A DNA stretch of 64,000 nucleotides, from positions 372,001-436,000 of the forward strand of contig NZ_SWBM01000001.1 in NCBI RefSeq assembly GCF_005116465.1, written 5' to 3'. A program made the translations under genes and the position numbers. This document shows positions 36,219 to 46,093 of the stretch, piece after piece. This stretch comes from Robertmurraya kyonggiensis. GTDB lineage: Bacteria; Bacillota; Bacilli; Bacillales; Cytobacillaceae. The notes beneath the pieces are model-generated. The model had not been told where the DNA came from, ran no database searches, and saw only the letters and a list, made by a program, of their open reading frames with translations. The number at the start of each line of letters is the position of its first letter. Position 1 is the stretch's first letter.

Positions 36219-37133
36219 ATGTCAAGCATACCGATAAAAAAGGATGCAGGAGAAATTGGCAAGGCAAATAAAAGGAAGTATTTGTTAGAAAAAGTTTCAG
36301 GGAGAGTATTCTTATTTTGTGCACTTCTTTCGGTTGTCAGTTTATTGCTTATCATAGGATTTGTTTTTTATAAAGGCTCTCATCCATTTATTGCAGAGGG
36401 GTACAGTTTTATTGATTTCTTGTTAGGAAGTGATTGGGTTCCAAGTGAGGACAAATTCGGGATCCTACCGATGATCGTAGCTTCAATTTACGCTACAATT
36501 GGTGCCTTAATAATTGGTGTTCCGATTGGTTTATTCACTGCTATTTTCTTAGCAGAAATTGCACCGAGAAGCGTAGCAAAAATCATTTCACCAGCAGTAC
36601 AGCTACTAGCAGGAATTCCATCTGTATTATATGGAGTATTTGGACTTGCTATCATTGTTCCTTTTTTACAAAATAACTTAGGTTTAATTAAGGGTCAAAG
36701 TTTAATAGCTGTGATCATCGTTTTAGCAATCATGATGCTACCGACAGTTGTAACAGTGGCAGAAACAGCGATTCGGGCAGTGCCAAAAACATATAGAGAA
36801 GGTTCGTTGGCATTAGGTGTTTCACCAATCGGAACGATCTTTAAAGTGGTAGTTCCGGCAGCTAAGTCGGGAATTATGACGGCCATCGTTCTTGGGATGG
36901 GTAGAGCTATAGGTGAAACAATGGCAGTTATCTTAGTAGCGGGGAACAGCTTGATCATCCCTACAAGCTTAACGGATAGTATCCGGCCTTTAACGACAAA
37001 TATCGCTTTAGAAATGGGATATGCGTTCGGTACGCATCAAGAAATGTTGTTTGCGACTGGAATTGTATTGTTCTCGTTTATTTTAATATTGAATTTTGTT
37101 CTAGCAAGAATTAGCTCGAAAGGTGGCAATTAA
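36219..37133 (+). CDS. pstC: Phosphate ABC transporter permease PstC
   Basis: This is a 304-residue permease with six membrane helices and the binding-protein-dependent permease loop (EAA motif region [27 protein letters not shown]). It forms the channel with PstA. The ATG at 36219 has GGGGGA upstream; the frame opens 15 bases earlier. It overlaps the end of the pstA frame region by a couple of bases, in a tight operon. Confidence 0.95.
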   Translation: MSSIPIKKDAGEIGKANKRKYLLEKVSGRVFLFCALLSVVSLLLIIGFVFYKGSHPFIAEGYSFIDFLLGSDWVPSEDKFGILPMIVASIYATIGALIIGVPIGLFTAIFLAEIAPRSVAKIISPAVQLLAGIPSVLYGVFGLAIIVPFLQNNLGLIKGQSLIAVIIVLAIMMLPTVVTVAETAIRAVPKTYREGSLALGVSPIGTIFKVVVPAAKSGIMTAIVLGMGRAIGETMAVILVAGNSLIIPTSLTDSIRPLTTNIALEMGYAFGTHQEMLFATGIVLFSFILILNFVLARISSKGGN

Positions 37134-37134
37134 G

Positions 37135-37959
37135 TTGAGGAAGCTAAAAGATAATATTCTCCTTGGTTTACTTTGGTTTGCAGCCTTCTTAACAGTTGCA
37201 GTACTTGTCATGATTGTAGGTTATATTTTCTACAAAGGAATCGGCTTAATCAGCTTTGATTTTATTTTTGGTGATTATTCTCCATCTGGTGGAGGCGGAA
37301 TATTACCTATGATCGTTACAACTATTTATACGATTGCTATCTCACTATTAATTGCCACTCCAATTGGAATTCTAGCTGCAGTCTATTTGCAGGAGTACGC
37401 TAAACAAGGAAGATTAGTAAATACAATTCGTTTTGCAACGGAAAGCTTAACAGGTATTCCTTCTATTATTTATGGATTATTTGGTGCCGTGTTTTTTGTG
37501 ACAACCTTGAAATTAGGTATGTCGATCATTGCAGCTTCACTAACTTTAACGATTATTGTCTTACCAGTTATTATTCGGACAACTGAAGAGTCTTTAAAGA
37601 CAGTACCGAGAACATACCGTGAAGGTTCACTCGCTCTAGGAACAACGAAACTCCAGACTTTGTACAAAGTAATTTTGCCAAGTGCTATGCCGGGGATCTT
37701 GTCTGGGCTCATTCTCTCAATGGGTAGGATTATTGGGGAATCAGCAGCGATTTTCTTAACAGCAGGAACAGTGGCGGCAATGCCAGCAAGTATTTTCTCA
37801 TCTGCACGAACGTTGACAGTGCACTCATATCTCGTCACACAGGAGGCGGGAGATATCGAACTTGCAGCAGCTGTTGGGATCGTACTTATCGTACTCATTT
37901 TAATTTTAAATTTAACTGCTACCTTCATATCGAAAAAGTTAAATAAAGCCAACTATTAA
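37135..37959 (+). CDS. pstA: Phosphate ABC transporter permease PstA
   Basis: This roughly 274-residue permease partner of PstC has six helices and the EAA loop ([27 protein letters not shown]). The start is TTG at 37135, one base after the pstC stop, with AAAGGTGG upstream. A GTG at 37123 in frame is the alternative. Confidence 0.94.
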   Translation: MRKLKDNILLGLLWFAAFLTVAVLVMIVGYIFYKGIGLISFDFIFGDYSPSGGGGILPMIVTTIYTIAISLLIATPIGILAAVYLQEYAKQGRLVNTIRFATESLTGIPSIIYGLFGAVFFVTTLKLGMSIIAASLTLTIIVLPVIIRTTEESLKTVPRTYREGSLALGTTKLQTLYKVILPSAMPGILSGLILSMGRIIGESAAIFLTAGTVAAMPASIFSSARTLTVHSYLVTQEAGDIELAAAVGIVLIVLILILNLTATFISKKLNKANY

Positions 37960-37973
37960 ACGAGGTGAATGAC

Positions 37974-38786
37974 TTGAATACAATAGTAATAGATCGTAAA
38001 ACGGTGACAGATAAGTCAGTCAATACAACAGAGCAACAGAAGAAAATTGCAGTGAAAGATTTAAATCTCTTCTATGGAGAGAAACAAGCACTATTTGATG
38101 TTTCGATTGATATTAAGGAAAAAGAAGTGACGGCATTAATTGGTCCCTCTGGTTGCGGGAAATCTACTTTTTTACGAACTCTCAATCGTATGAATGACCT
38201 AATTGACGGTGTCAAAATTAATGGGAAAATGGTTATTGATGGTGAGGATATATATCAGACCAATGATGTGATCAAGCTTCGAACAAAAGTGGGCATGGTA
38301 TTTCAAAAACCAAACCTTTTTCCAATGAGTATTTATGATAACGTGGCGTATGGGCCACGGATGCAAGGGATTAAAAATAAAGCTGAGTTAAATAAAATTG
38401 TTGAGGAAAGTCTGCGAGGAGCAGCAATTTGGGATGAAGTAAAGGATCGCTTAAAGAGTTCTGCTCTAGGCCTCTCAGGTGGTCAACAGCAAAGGGTTTG
38501 TATTGCACGTGCGATTGCGATGAAACCAGAAGTAATTCTAATGGATGAACCAACATCCGCACTTGACCCCATTTCAACCCTAAAGGTAGAAGAATTGATT
38601 GCTTCGATGAAGAAGGAATATACGATAGTTATTGTGACTCACAATATGCAACAGGCAGCACGTGTATCTGATAAAACAGCCTTTTTCTTAAATGGTGAGA
38701 TTATCGAATTTGATGAAACAAATAAAATCTTTTCAATGCCATCTGATCAAAGAACCGAAGATTACGTTACTGGTCGTTTCGGTTAA
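37974..38786 (+). CDS. pstB: Phosphate ABC transporter ATPase PstB
   Basis: This roughly 270-residue ATPase powers PstCA. Walker A is GPSGCGKST, signature LSGGQQQR, Walker [13 protein letters not shown]. The characteristic PstB start [11 protein letters not shown] follows a 20-residue N-terminal tail. I prefer TTG at 37974 after GAGGTG; GTG at 37965 overlaps that site. B. subtilis has two pstB genes; here there is one. Confidence 0.95.
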   Translation: MNTIVIDRKTVTDKSVNTTEQQKKIAVKDLNLFYGEKQALFDVSIDIKEKEVTALIGPSGCGKSTFLRTLNRMNDLIDGVKINGKMVIDGEDIYQTNDVIKLRTKVGMVFQKPNLFPMSIYDNVAYGPRMQGIKNKAELNKIVEESLRGAAIWDEVKDRLKSSALGLSGGQQQRVCIARAIAMKPEVILMDEPTSALDPISTLKVEELIASMKKEYTIVIVTHNMQQAARVSDKTAFFLNGEIIEFDETNKIFSMPSDQRTEDYVTGRFG

Positions 38787-38801
38787 GCGGAGGAGAAAAC
38801 A

Positions 38802-39458
38802 ATGGTTGTTCGCGAGAATTTCGAAAATAGTTTGCAGGAATTGCAAGTAAAAATGGAAGAAATGACTCAATTGACGGTGGAGTCTTTAGAAAAAGCATTT
38901 AATGCACTTAAAACTCAGGATGTCGAATTAGCTCTCAGAGTTATAGAAGAAGACAATGAAATAGATGATCTAGAAGAAGAAATTAATCAATTGGCTATCT
39001 GGCTAATGGTAAAAGAGCAGCCTGTCGCAAGAGATTTACGTAAAATCATTGGTGCTATTAAGATTTCCTCTGAGGTTGAACGAATCGCAGACTTTGGAGT
39101 CAATATCGCCAAAGCAACGATTAAGATTGGCAGCGGGAATTCCTTAATGAACATAACAAGTCTTGAAGCGATGAAAAATGTATGTATTACTATGCTGAAC
39201 AAGGCTCTAATATCATTTTTCGATGAGAATATGGCCCTGGCAAAAGAAGTTGGCGATATGGATGACGAGGTTGATGAATATAGTGATGTTACCTATAAGC
39301 AACTGACTAGCCACTTATGTGAGAAACAAGAAGAAACAAACCAATTGGTACAATTATTGTTTGTGAATCGTTATTTGGAACGGACTGCAGACCATATCAC
39401 GAATATAGCGGAAAGCGCAGCATATTTAATAAAAGGTCGGAAATATGATTTGAATTAA
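38802..39458 (+). CDS. phoU: Phosphate signalling protein PhoU
   Basis: This 218-residue protein consists of two three-helix bundles with the family motifs (KIIGAIKISSEVERIADFGVNIA and NRYLERTADHITNIAES), each with metal-binding ER-x-D repeats. PhoU restrains Pst transport and the PhoR signal. It sits 15 bases after pstB with GCGGAGGAG before the ATG. The B. subtilis pst operon lacks phoU, so this arrangement is closer to other Bacillaceae. Confidence 0.95.
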   Translation: MVVRENFENSLQELQVKMEEMTQLTVESLEKAFNALKTQDVELALRVIEEDNEIDDLEEEINQLAIWLMVKEQPVARDLRKIIGAIKISSEVERIADFGVNIAKATIKIGSGNSLMNITSLEAMKNVCITMLNKALISFFDENMALAKEVGDMDDEVDEYSDVTYKQLTSHLCEKQEETNQLVQLLFVNRYLERTADHITNIAESAAYLIKGRKYDLN

Positions 39459-39459
39459 G

Positions 39460-39503
39460 AAAAGGCTGGAATCTTTGTGGAACAAAGGTTTCAGCTTTTT
39501 TTG
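39460..39503 (+). terminator. Rho-independent terminator after phoU
   Basis: AAAAGGCTGGAATCTTTGT pairs with ACAAAGGTTTCAGCTTTTTT, with T7. Confidence 0.9.
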
Positions 39504-39676
39504 TAAAATAGCGTAGTTTCATTAGATTGTGGGGATTTGAGCAAGATAGCTCAACCCTTTTTATAATCAACAGTGAACAAATTTGTGTAGAAAATGAGTA
39601 AAAGCGCAAATTCAACTTAGTTATTGAAAATTCTAAATATTTCTGCTACACTTTCTCACAGAAGGGTGATATCTAT

Positions 39677-40249
39677 ATGTCGCAATTAAAAGATAAGATC
39701 ATTACGACCGCACTGCAATTGTTCGAGAAAAATGGGTACCATGGTGTCACCGTAAATCAAATTGTTGAAGAAAGTGGTACTTCAAAAGGAGGGTTTTATC
39801 ATCATTTTACATCAAAAGACGAACTTCTTTTTTTAATTCATGATTATTTTATTCAATATGCATTAGATAAAGCTAAGCATGCCATTCAAACCTACACAAC
39901 ATCCACTGAGCGACTTCAAGCGATCATTTACTATCATGTACAAGTATTTGAGCTTTACAAACCACACATTTCCGTCTTTTATCAAGAGAGCAAGTATTTA
40001 AAACCCGAGTATGAAGAGATTATTAAGCGAAAAAGAGATGAATATCGAGATATTGTTTTTCGAGTTATTCAGGATGGGATTCATTCTGGAGAGTTTCGTT
40101 CTGAACTGTCAGTCGAAATGACAGGTATGGCCATTTTAGGCATGCTTAATTGGATGTATAAATGGTATAAAACGGACAGAGAAAAAACGATTGAGGAAAT
40201 AGCCCATCATTTTATTGATCTTATTTTGCAGTCTGTGTTAGTAAAGTAA
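39677..40249 (+). CDS. TetR-family regulator of the leucine/isovalerate operon
   Basis: This is a 190-residue TetR-type repressor. The N-terminal helix-turn-helix (residues about 25-50) reads VTVNQIVEESGTSKGGFYHHF; the rest is an all-helical ligand domain. It lies just ahead of an acyl-CoA degradation operon, with a palindromic site between, so an acyl-CoA inducer is likely. This is an inference from context, similar to FadR- or LiuR-like control. Confidence 0.88.
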   Translation: MSQLKDKIITTALQLFEKNGYHGVTVNQIVEESGTSKGGFYHHFTSKDELLFLIHDYFIQYALDKAKHAIQTYTTSTERLQAIIYYHVQVFELYKPHISVFYQESKYLKPEYEEIIKRKRDEYRDIVFRVIQDGIHSGEFRSELSVEMTGMAILGMLNWMYKWYKTDREKTIEEIAHHFIDLILQSVLVK

Positions 40250-40266
40250 CATTTATATTCTATTAA

Positions 40267-40315
40267 ATTTAAGCGCTTTCATTTTTTGAGCCCAACACCG
40301 ACCAACTAGTCGGTC
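40267..40315 (+). promoter_or_regulatory. cre site and TetR-type palindrome before the acyl-CoA operon
   Basis: ATTTAAGCGCTTTCA (40267-40281) matches the CcpA cre consensus with one change. GACCAACTAGTCGGTC (40300-40315) is a near-perfect 16-base inverted repeat of the kind bound by TetR repressors. Together they suggest catabolite repression and specific induction. Confidence 0.7.
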
Positions 40316-40399
40316 TCAAGGGATGTTAGATTCAGAGATCTGGTTTTGTTTATAACTTGTCCCATCTATGAATATATTTGAATGAAGGAGGAACGAGGA

Positions 40400-41539
40400 A
40401 TGAATTTTGAATTAACGAAAGAACAGCAAATGGTAAAAGACATGGTGAAAGAATTTGCGGAAAAAGAGGTGGCTCCAAAAGCGGTCCATGTTGATAAGAC
40501 AGGTGAGTTTCCAGTACAGACATTTGAGAAAATGGGTCAATTGGGATTATTAGGAATTCCTTTTCCGGAAAAGTATGGTGGTTCAGGCGGAGACACCATC
40601 TCGTATGCCATAGCCGTTGAAGAAATTGGGAAGGCATGTGGAAGCACTGGATTAAGCTATGCCGCAGCTGTTTCCCTTGGTGCGAGCCCCATTTATTATT
40701 TTGGAACAGAAGAGCAGAAACAACATTTTCTAGTCCCATTAGCCAGTGGAAAGGGACTAGGCGCCTTCGGTTTAACAGAGCCAAATGCCGGTTCAGATGC
40801 TGGCGGAACAAGAACAAAAGCAGTTCTTGAAGGTGACGAGTATGTGATCAATGGGGAAAAATGTTTTATCACCAATGCTGAATATGCCAAAACCATTACC
40901 GTAACTGCTGTGACAGGAAAGGATGAGCGGGGAAAAAATATTATTTCTGCAATTCTTGTTCCAACTGATACAGCAGGATTAACGATTAATAGCAACTATG
41001 AAAAGCTTGGTGTTCGTGGTTCTAATACATCTGAAATCATCCTAGAAAATGTCCGTGTACCAAAGGAGAACTTACTTGGTGACCCTACTGGAGGCTTTAA
41101 ACAATTCTTATATACATTAGATGGTGGGAGAATTTCCATTGCCGCACTGTCTGTTGGGATTGCTCAGGCTGCTTTAGAAAAAGCGATTAACTATGCCAAG
41201 GAAAGGACTCAATTTGGTCAACCGATTGCAAAGTTTCAAGCGATTCAATTTAAGTTAGCTGACATGGCAATGGAAATTGAGTTAGCAAGGAATATGGTTT
41301 ACAAAGCGGCTTGGTTAAAGGATAACGGAAAACCTTTTACAAAGGAATCAGCCTACGCCAAATTATTTGCCTCAGAAGCAGGATTCCGAGCGTGTAACCA
41401 AGCGGTCCAAATCCATGGAGGTTACGGTTATATGCGTGAATATGAGGTGGAACGCTATTTGCGTGACATCAAGCTCATGGAAATTGGAGAAGGAACATCG
41501 GAAATTCAACGGCTCGTCATTGCGAGACAGTTAGTCTAA
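40400..41539 (+). CDS. Acyl-CoA dehydrogenase (isovaleryl-CoA dehydrogenase type)
   Basis: This is a 379-residue FAD enzyme that oxidises a short branched acyl-CoA, most likely isovaleryl-CoA, to 3-methylcrotonyl-CoA. FAD- and substrate-binding stretches GLTEPNAGSDAGG and the C-terminal RYLRDIKLMEIGEGTSEIQRLVIARQL are intact, as is QIHGGYGY. The substrate is inferred from the operon. It matches YngJ of B. subtilis. AAGGAGG precedes the ATG at 40400; the frame opens 18 bases earlier. Confidence 0.93.
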   Translation: MNFELTKEQQMVKDMVKEFAEKEVAPKAVHVDKTGEFPVQTFEKMGQLGLLGIPFPEKYGGSGGDTISYAIAVEEIGKACGSTGLSYAAAVSLGASPIYYFGTEEQKQHFLVPLASGKGLGAFGLTEPNAGSDAGGTRTKAVLEGDEYVINGEKCFITNAEYAKTITVTAVTGKDERGKNIISAILVPTDTAGLTINSNYEKLGVRGSNTSEIILENVRVPKENLLGDPTGGFKQFLYTLDGGRISIAALSVGIAQAALEKAINYAKERTQFGQPIAKFQAIQFKLADMAMEIELARNMVYKAAWLKDNGKPFTKESAYAKLFASEAGFRACNQAVQIHGGYGYMREYEVERYLRDIKLMEIGEGTSEIQRLVIARQLV

Positions 41540-41574
41540 TAGAAACAAATATTTTTTATTCGAGGGGGATTCAC

Positions 41575-43542
41575 ATGGACGTTAGTGGAATTTTAAAAGT
41601 CGTTTCCGAAAGTAAGCTCGTTTATCCAACTGAAGAAAGACAGGCAAAAACCTCCATTGGAAGCAGTCAGGCTTTTCAAGAACTACTTCAAAAATCCCAA
41701 CAAGATCCCGCATCCTTTTGGAATGATGTCGCAAAAGAATTGTTTTGGTATGAACCATGGCAACAAACAATTAGTGGAAGTCTTCCTGATTTTCGATTTT
41801 TTGAAGGTGGTATTAGCAACCCGTGTGTGAACATGCTTGACCGTCATGTGGAAAATGGAGCTGGCAATCGGACTGCTCTCATTTGGGAAGGTGAAAATGG
41901 AGACACAAATTTTTTTACCTACAACATGCTGTTAGCTGAAGTAAACCGTTTTTCCAACGTGCTCCGTTCCTTTGGTGTGAAAAAAGGAGATTGCGTTGCG
42001 ATATTTTTACCGAATCTAGTTGAGGCGATTATCGCTGTTCTTGCTTGCTTCCGAATTGGAGCCATTTATAATACCATTTTCTCTGGCTATTCAGAGAAAT
42101 CATTGAAGGATCGCCTCGTTAGTTTTGAGCCGAAGGTTATCGTAACAACCGATGCAACACCACGACGGGGGAACGCAGTTTACTTGAAGGAAAAAGTTGA
42201 CAAGGTCGTTCCAGATATTCAGTCTATTGAAGCGGTGATTGTTGTCAATCGGTTAGGAACAGAAGTCAACATGAAAGAAGGTCGTGATTTCTGGTGGCAT
42301 GAACTAACGGAGAAAGCAAGCATCCATTGTGAACCGGAGAGGCTAGAAGCAAATGATTATGGAATCGTATTCTATACAAGCGGGACGACAGGAAAGCCAA
42401 AGGGTGTTGTACATTCTGGAATGGCTTTTGTCGTACAAAATTACTTTTATAGCAAATATCATATGGACCATCATGATGACGATGTGTTCTGGTGTACAGC
42501 AGATATTGGCTGGTTAACGATGCACATTTGGGGGATTGCTGGAGCATTGTCAAATGGTGTCACTACTGTGGTATACGAAGGTTCTATTGATTTCCCGAGA
42601 AAAGACCGGTTTTATCAGATGATCGAAAAGTATCGAGTCAATAAATTGTTCACAGCTCCAACCGCGTTACGAATGTTAAAGAGCTTGGGAGAAAAAGTGC
42701 TAGAACAATTTGATTTATCCTGCCTTGAAGTCATTTCTCTTGTTGGTGAACCATTTGATCCTGAATCATGGCTTTGGACATATGAAGTATTAGGGAAGAA
42801 AAACATATGTGTTAATAATACCTGGGGACAGACGGAAACGGCGGGATGCCCAATAGCAGGGGCAGCTTGGTTAACACCAATGAAACCTGGTTCAGCAGGG
42901 ATACAATTTTTAGGAGCAGATGTAGCGGTTGTCGATGAGACAGGCAAACCAGTTCAGCAAGGAACTTTAGGAAATCTAGTTATTCGGAAACCATTCCCGA
43001 TGCTTTGTCGCACACTTTGGAAGGAGCCGGAACGCTATTTAGCCTCTTATTTTAGTCAGGTGGAAGGTAGCTATTTTGCTAGCGACTTGGCCCTAATTGA
43101 TGAGGATGGCTATGTGTGGGTAGTGGGTCGCTCGGATGATGCCTTTAATGTGGCTGGTCACCGCTTAAGTACGATGGAAATTGAAAGCGCTGTGTTGGAA
43201 TGCGAAGGTGTTGCAGAAGCCGCAGTGATTGGCGTGCCTGATGACATAAAAGGAGAGGTCCCTCTTGTATTTGCTCGAGTAAGCAACCTATCGCTTGGGA
43301 CAGGTGAATTGAAGGAAAAGATTAATGAACGGATTGTTGAACAGATTGGAAAAATAGCGGTGCCAAAAACAATTATTTTTACAGAGGCGTTGCCTAAAAC
43401 AGTGAGTGGGAAAATTATGCGCCGATTGTTAAAGGAAATCGTTACAGCAGGCAAGGTTTCAGGTGATATTACGGGGCTAGAAGATCCAGGTACCGTGTCA
43501 CAAATTCAAGAAATCATAAGCCGAAAAACGACTGTGAAATGA
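41575..43542 (+). CDS. Acyl-CoA synthetase of the acetyl-CoA synthetase type
   Basis: This is a 655-residue AMP-forming ligase of the ACS branch. The ATP loop YTSGTTGKPKGVVHSG, the ACS-type N-terminal domain and the C-terminal KTVSGKIMRRLLKEI with the acylatable lysine are present. In acetyl-CoA synthetases the acyl pocket is closed by the second Trp in TWWQTETG; here the motif is TWGQTETAG, with Gly. That should open the pocket to longer acids such as isovalerate or propionate. B. subtilis carries an unrelated shorter ligase (YngI) at this spot. Confidence 0.9.
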   Translation: MDVSGILKVVSESKLVYPTEERQAKTSIGSSQAFQELLQKSQQDPASFWNDVAKELFWYEPWQQTISGSLPDFRFFEGGISNPCVNMLDRHVENGAGNRTALIWEGENGDTNFFTYNMLLAEVNRFSNVLRSFGVKKGDCVAIFLPNLVEAIIAVLACFRIGAIYNTIFSGYSEKSLKDRLVSFEPKVIVTTDATPRRGNAVYLKEKVDKVVPDIQSIEAVIVVNRLGTEVNMKEGRDFWWHELTEKASIHCEPERLEANDYGIVFYTSGTTGKPKGVVHSGMAFVVQNYFYSKYHMDHHDDDVFWCTADIGWLTMHIWGIAGALSNGVTTVVYEGSIDFPRKDRFYQMIEKYRVNKLFTAPTALRMLKSLGEKVLEQFDLSCLEVISLVGEPFDPESWLWTYEVLGKKNICVNNTWGQTETAGCPIAGAAWLTPMKPGSAGIQFLGADVAVVDETGKPVQQGTLGNLVIRKPFPMLCRTLWKEPERYLASYFSQVEGSYFASDLALIDEDGYVWVVGRSDDAFNVAGHRLSTMEIESAVLECEGVAEAAVIGVPDDIKGEVPLVFARVSNLSLGTGELKEKINERIVEQIGKIAVPKTIIFTEALPKTVSGKIMRRLLKEIVTAGKVSGDITGLEDPGTVSQIQEIISRKTTVK

Positions 43543-43581
43543 GCCTAAGACTTGTCGTTGCATCATTGGGAGGTGTGTCTG

Positions 43582-44922
43582 TTGTTTTCGAAAATTTTAA
43601 TTGCTAATCGTGGGGAAATTGCGGCACGTATTATCCGTACATGTAAAAAAATAGGAATTCAAACAGTTGGGATTTATTCCGAAGCAGATGCAGATGCCCC
43701 ATATGTAAATTTGGCAGATGAAGCCTATTGTATCGGAAAACCTCGCGTACATGAAAGCTATTTGCAAATCGATAAAATTATTGAAACAGCAAAAGCTTCG
43801 GGTGCAGAAGCTATTCATCCTGGCTACGGTCTTTTAAGTGAAAATGCTGAGTTTCCCCGAAAATGTGAGGAAGCTGGCATCGTGTTTATAGGTCCTAGGC
43901 CAGATGTGATTGAAAAAATGGGCAGTAAAATCGCAGCCAGAAACGCCATGAAGGAAGCGGGTGTCCCGGTGGTACCAGGTACCGAAAAGGCAGTTGCAGA
44001 TGTGAACGAAGCGATTGCGGCTTCAGAGCAAATTGGTTATCCAGTCATGCTAAAGGCAAGTGCTGGTGGTGGCGGGATTGGCATGCAAATTGTGCAAAAT
44101 GATGAAGAATTGCTAAAAGCATTTGAGGGAAATCAAAAAAGAGCACAAATGTTTTTCGGGAATGGTGAAATGTATATAGAGAAGTATATTGAAAACCCTC
44201 GTCACATTGAAATTCAGTTATTGGCTGATAAGTTCGGGAACTGTGTGTACCTATGGGAAAGGGAATGCTCGATCCAGAGACGTCACCAGAAAGTCGTCGA
44301 GGAAGCTCCATCTCCATTCCTAGATGAAGTTACACGGAAAAATATGGGGGAAGTGGCTGTCAAAGCCGCGTTAGCGATTGGCTACGAAAATACCGGGACG
44401 ATTGAGTTTTTAGTAGATGAAGAGAAAAACTTCTACTTCTTAGAAATGAATACCAGATTACAAGTTGAACATCCAGTAACAGAAGAAATTACGGGGCTTG
44501 ATTTAGTAGAGGAACAACTACGAGTGGCAGTTGAGGAAAAGCTACGCTGGTCTCAGGAGGCAATCAAATTGGAAGGGCATGCGATTGAGGTCCGAATTTA
44601 CGCAGAAGATCCAAAAACATTCCTTCCTTCTCCAGGGAAAATCACAGCCCTTGTCCTTCCTTCTGGTGAGGGAATTCGTCATGAGCTAGCAGTACACGAA
44701 GCGTCAACAGTAACACCATTTTATGATCCGATGATTGGGAAATTAATTGTATCTGCCTCGACCCGTGAAATGGCTATTCAACGTTTGACAGAGGCACTGG
44801 AGCAGTATCAAATCGACGGCATTAAAACAAACATTCCAATGCTTCGAGAGGTCGTTGTTCATAAGGCATATCATAACGGAGATACGACGACTAGTTTCGT
44901 AGAGAAATATATTCAAAAATAG
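43582..44922 (+). CDS. Biotin carboxylase subunit of acyl-CoA carboxylase
   Basis: This is a 446-residue ATP-grasp biotin carboxylase. It carboxylates biotin on the next gene product for the carboxyltransferase five genes downstream. Marks are FSKILIANRGEIAARI at the start, the glycine-rich KASAGGGGIGMQ, and EMNTRLQVEHPVTE. The start is TTG at 43582 after GGGAGGTG. It corresponds to YngHA/AccC2 and most likely serves methylcrotonyl-CoA carboxylase, not fatty acid synthesis. Confidence 0.94.
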   Translation: MFSKILIANRGEIAARIIRTCKKIGIQTVGIYSEADADAPYVNLADEAYCIGKPRVHESYLQIDKIIETAKASGAEAIHPGYGLLSENAEFPRKCEEAGIVFIGPRPDVIEKMGSKIAARNAMKEAGVPVVPGTEKAVADVNEAIAASEQIGYPVMLKASAGGGGIGMQIVQNDEELLKAFEGNQKRAQMFFGNGEMYIEKYIENPRHIEIQLLADKFGNCVYLWERECSIQRRHQKVVEEAPSPFLDEVTRKNMGEVAVKAALAIGYENTGTIEFLVDEEKNFYFLEMNTRLQVEHPVTEEITGLDLVEEQLRVAVEEKLRWSQEAIKLEGHAIEVRIYAEDPKTFLPSPGKITALVLPSGEGIRHELAVHEASTVTPFYDPMIGKLIVSASTREMAIQRLTEALEQYQIDGIKTNIPMLREVVVHKAYHNGDTTTSFVEKYIQK

Positions 44923-44933
44923 GAGGAATCATC

Positions 44934-45146
44934 ATGGCAACTATTCAATCCAATATGGCAGGCAGCGTATGGAAAATACTTGTGAATATAGGGGACGAAG
45001 TGACCGAAGGACAGGATGTTGTGATTTTAGAATCAATGAAAATGGAAATCCCGATTGCTGCCGAAGCAAGTGGTATTGTAAAGGACATTAAAGTAAGCGA
45101 AGGAGATTTTGTTAACGAGGAAGATGAATTAGTGATATTAGAATAA
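44934..45146 (+). CDS. Biotin carboxyl carrier protein
   Basis: This is a 70-residue biotinyl domain protein with the biotinylation site ESMKMEIP (Lys36) and no N-terminal extension, as in YngHB. It shuttles CO2 between the biotin carboxylase and the carboxyltransferase of this operon. The ATG lies 11 bases after the biotin carboxylase stop, with AGGAGG between. Confidence 0.95.
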   Translation: MATIQSNMAGSVWKILVNIGDEVTEGQDVVILESMKMEIPIAAEASGIVKDIKVSEGDFVNEEDELVILE

Positions 45147-45168
45147 TTCCTGGAAAGGAATGTGAGTG

Positions 45169-46077
45169 ATGAGCCTTCCGAAGAAAGTAACGATAAAAGA
45201 AGTTGGGCCACGTGACGGTCTGCAAAACGAAAAACAAATGATCAAGACAGAAGACAAGATTGAATGGATCAATATGTTATCTGAAACAGGGTTATCTTAT
45301 ATCGAAATCACGTCCTTTGTGAATCCTAAATGGATACCTCAATTAGCGGATGCGATTCAAGTGGCAAAATCGATAAAACGGAAAAGTGACATTACGTATG
45401 CAGCGCTTGTTCCGAACGAAAGAGGGCTTGAAGGTGCGCTTGCAGCCAATATGGATGAAGTGGCGGTGTTTATGTCCGCCTCTGAAACTCACAATCTGAA
45501 AAATATCAATAAATCTATATCCGATACTTATCCTGTGCTAAAACCTGTCATACAAGAAGGAATTGCTGCAGGAAAATCAGTTAGAGGCTATGTTTCTACT
45601 GTATTTGGTTGCCCTTATGAAGGGAATGTTTCCATCGATTCGGTTTTGGCTGTTTCCGATAAATTATTTTCATATGGAATTGAGGAGCTTTCTTTTGGAG
45701 ATACAATCGGGGTTGCCAATCCGAAGCAGGTGGAAGTGGTTTTAACAGAAGTTTTGAAGCGATTCCCTAAAGAAAGAATCGCGATGCATTTTCATAATAC
45801 GAGAGGGACGGCACTAGCAAATGTGCTAGTTGCACTGAATCTTGGAATTACAAATTTTGATAGCGCACTAGGAGGGCTTGGCGGCTGTCCATACGCACCT
45901 GGTGCATCTGGAAATCTAGCAACCGATGACTTGCATTATATGCTTGAGGGTATGGGAATTGAGACTGGACTCAAGCGGAAAGAACTTATCCATTCCGCAC
46001 GATTTTTAGAAGAAAAATTGGGGAAGGCGCTCCCGAGTCATACGATGCAGACGGAGCGAAGCAAGATTTCTAATTAG
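45169..46077 (+). CDS. Hydroxymethylglutaryl-CoA lyase
   Basis: This is a 302-residue TIM-barrel lyase that splits HMG-CoA into acetoacetate and acetyl-CoA, the last step of leucine breakdown. The signature GPRDGLQNE at the N-terminus, SFGDTIGVANP, HFHNTRGTALAN and GGLGGCPYAPGASGN, with the active-site Cys, are all present. GGAAAGGAATG precedes GTG-ATG; I take the ATG. It corresponds to YngG. Confidence 0.95.
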   Translation: MSLPKKVTIKEVGPRDGLQNEKQMIKTEDKIEWINMLSETGLSYIEITSFVNPKWIPQLADAIQVAKSIKRKSDITYAALVPNERGLEGALAANMDEVAVFMSASETHNLKNINKSISDTYPVLKPVIQEGIAAGKSVRGYVSTVFGCPYEGNVSIDSVLAVSDKLFSYGIEELSFGDTIGVANPKQVEVVLTEVLKRFPKERIAMHFHNTRGTALANVLVALNLGITNFDSALGGLGGCPYAPGASGNLATDDLHYMLEGMGIETGLKRKELIHSARFLEEKLGKALPSHTMQTERSKISN

Positions 46078-46093
46078 AAAGGTGGGCGCCGTT

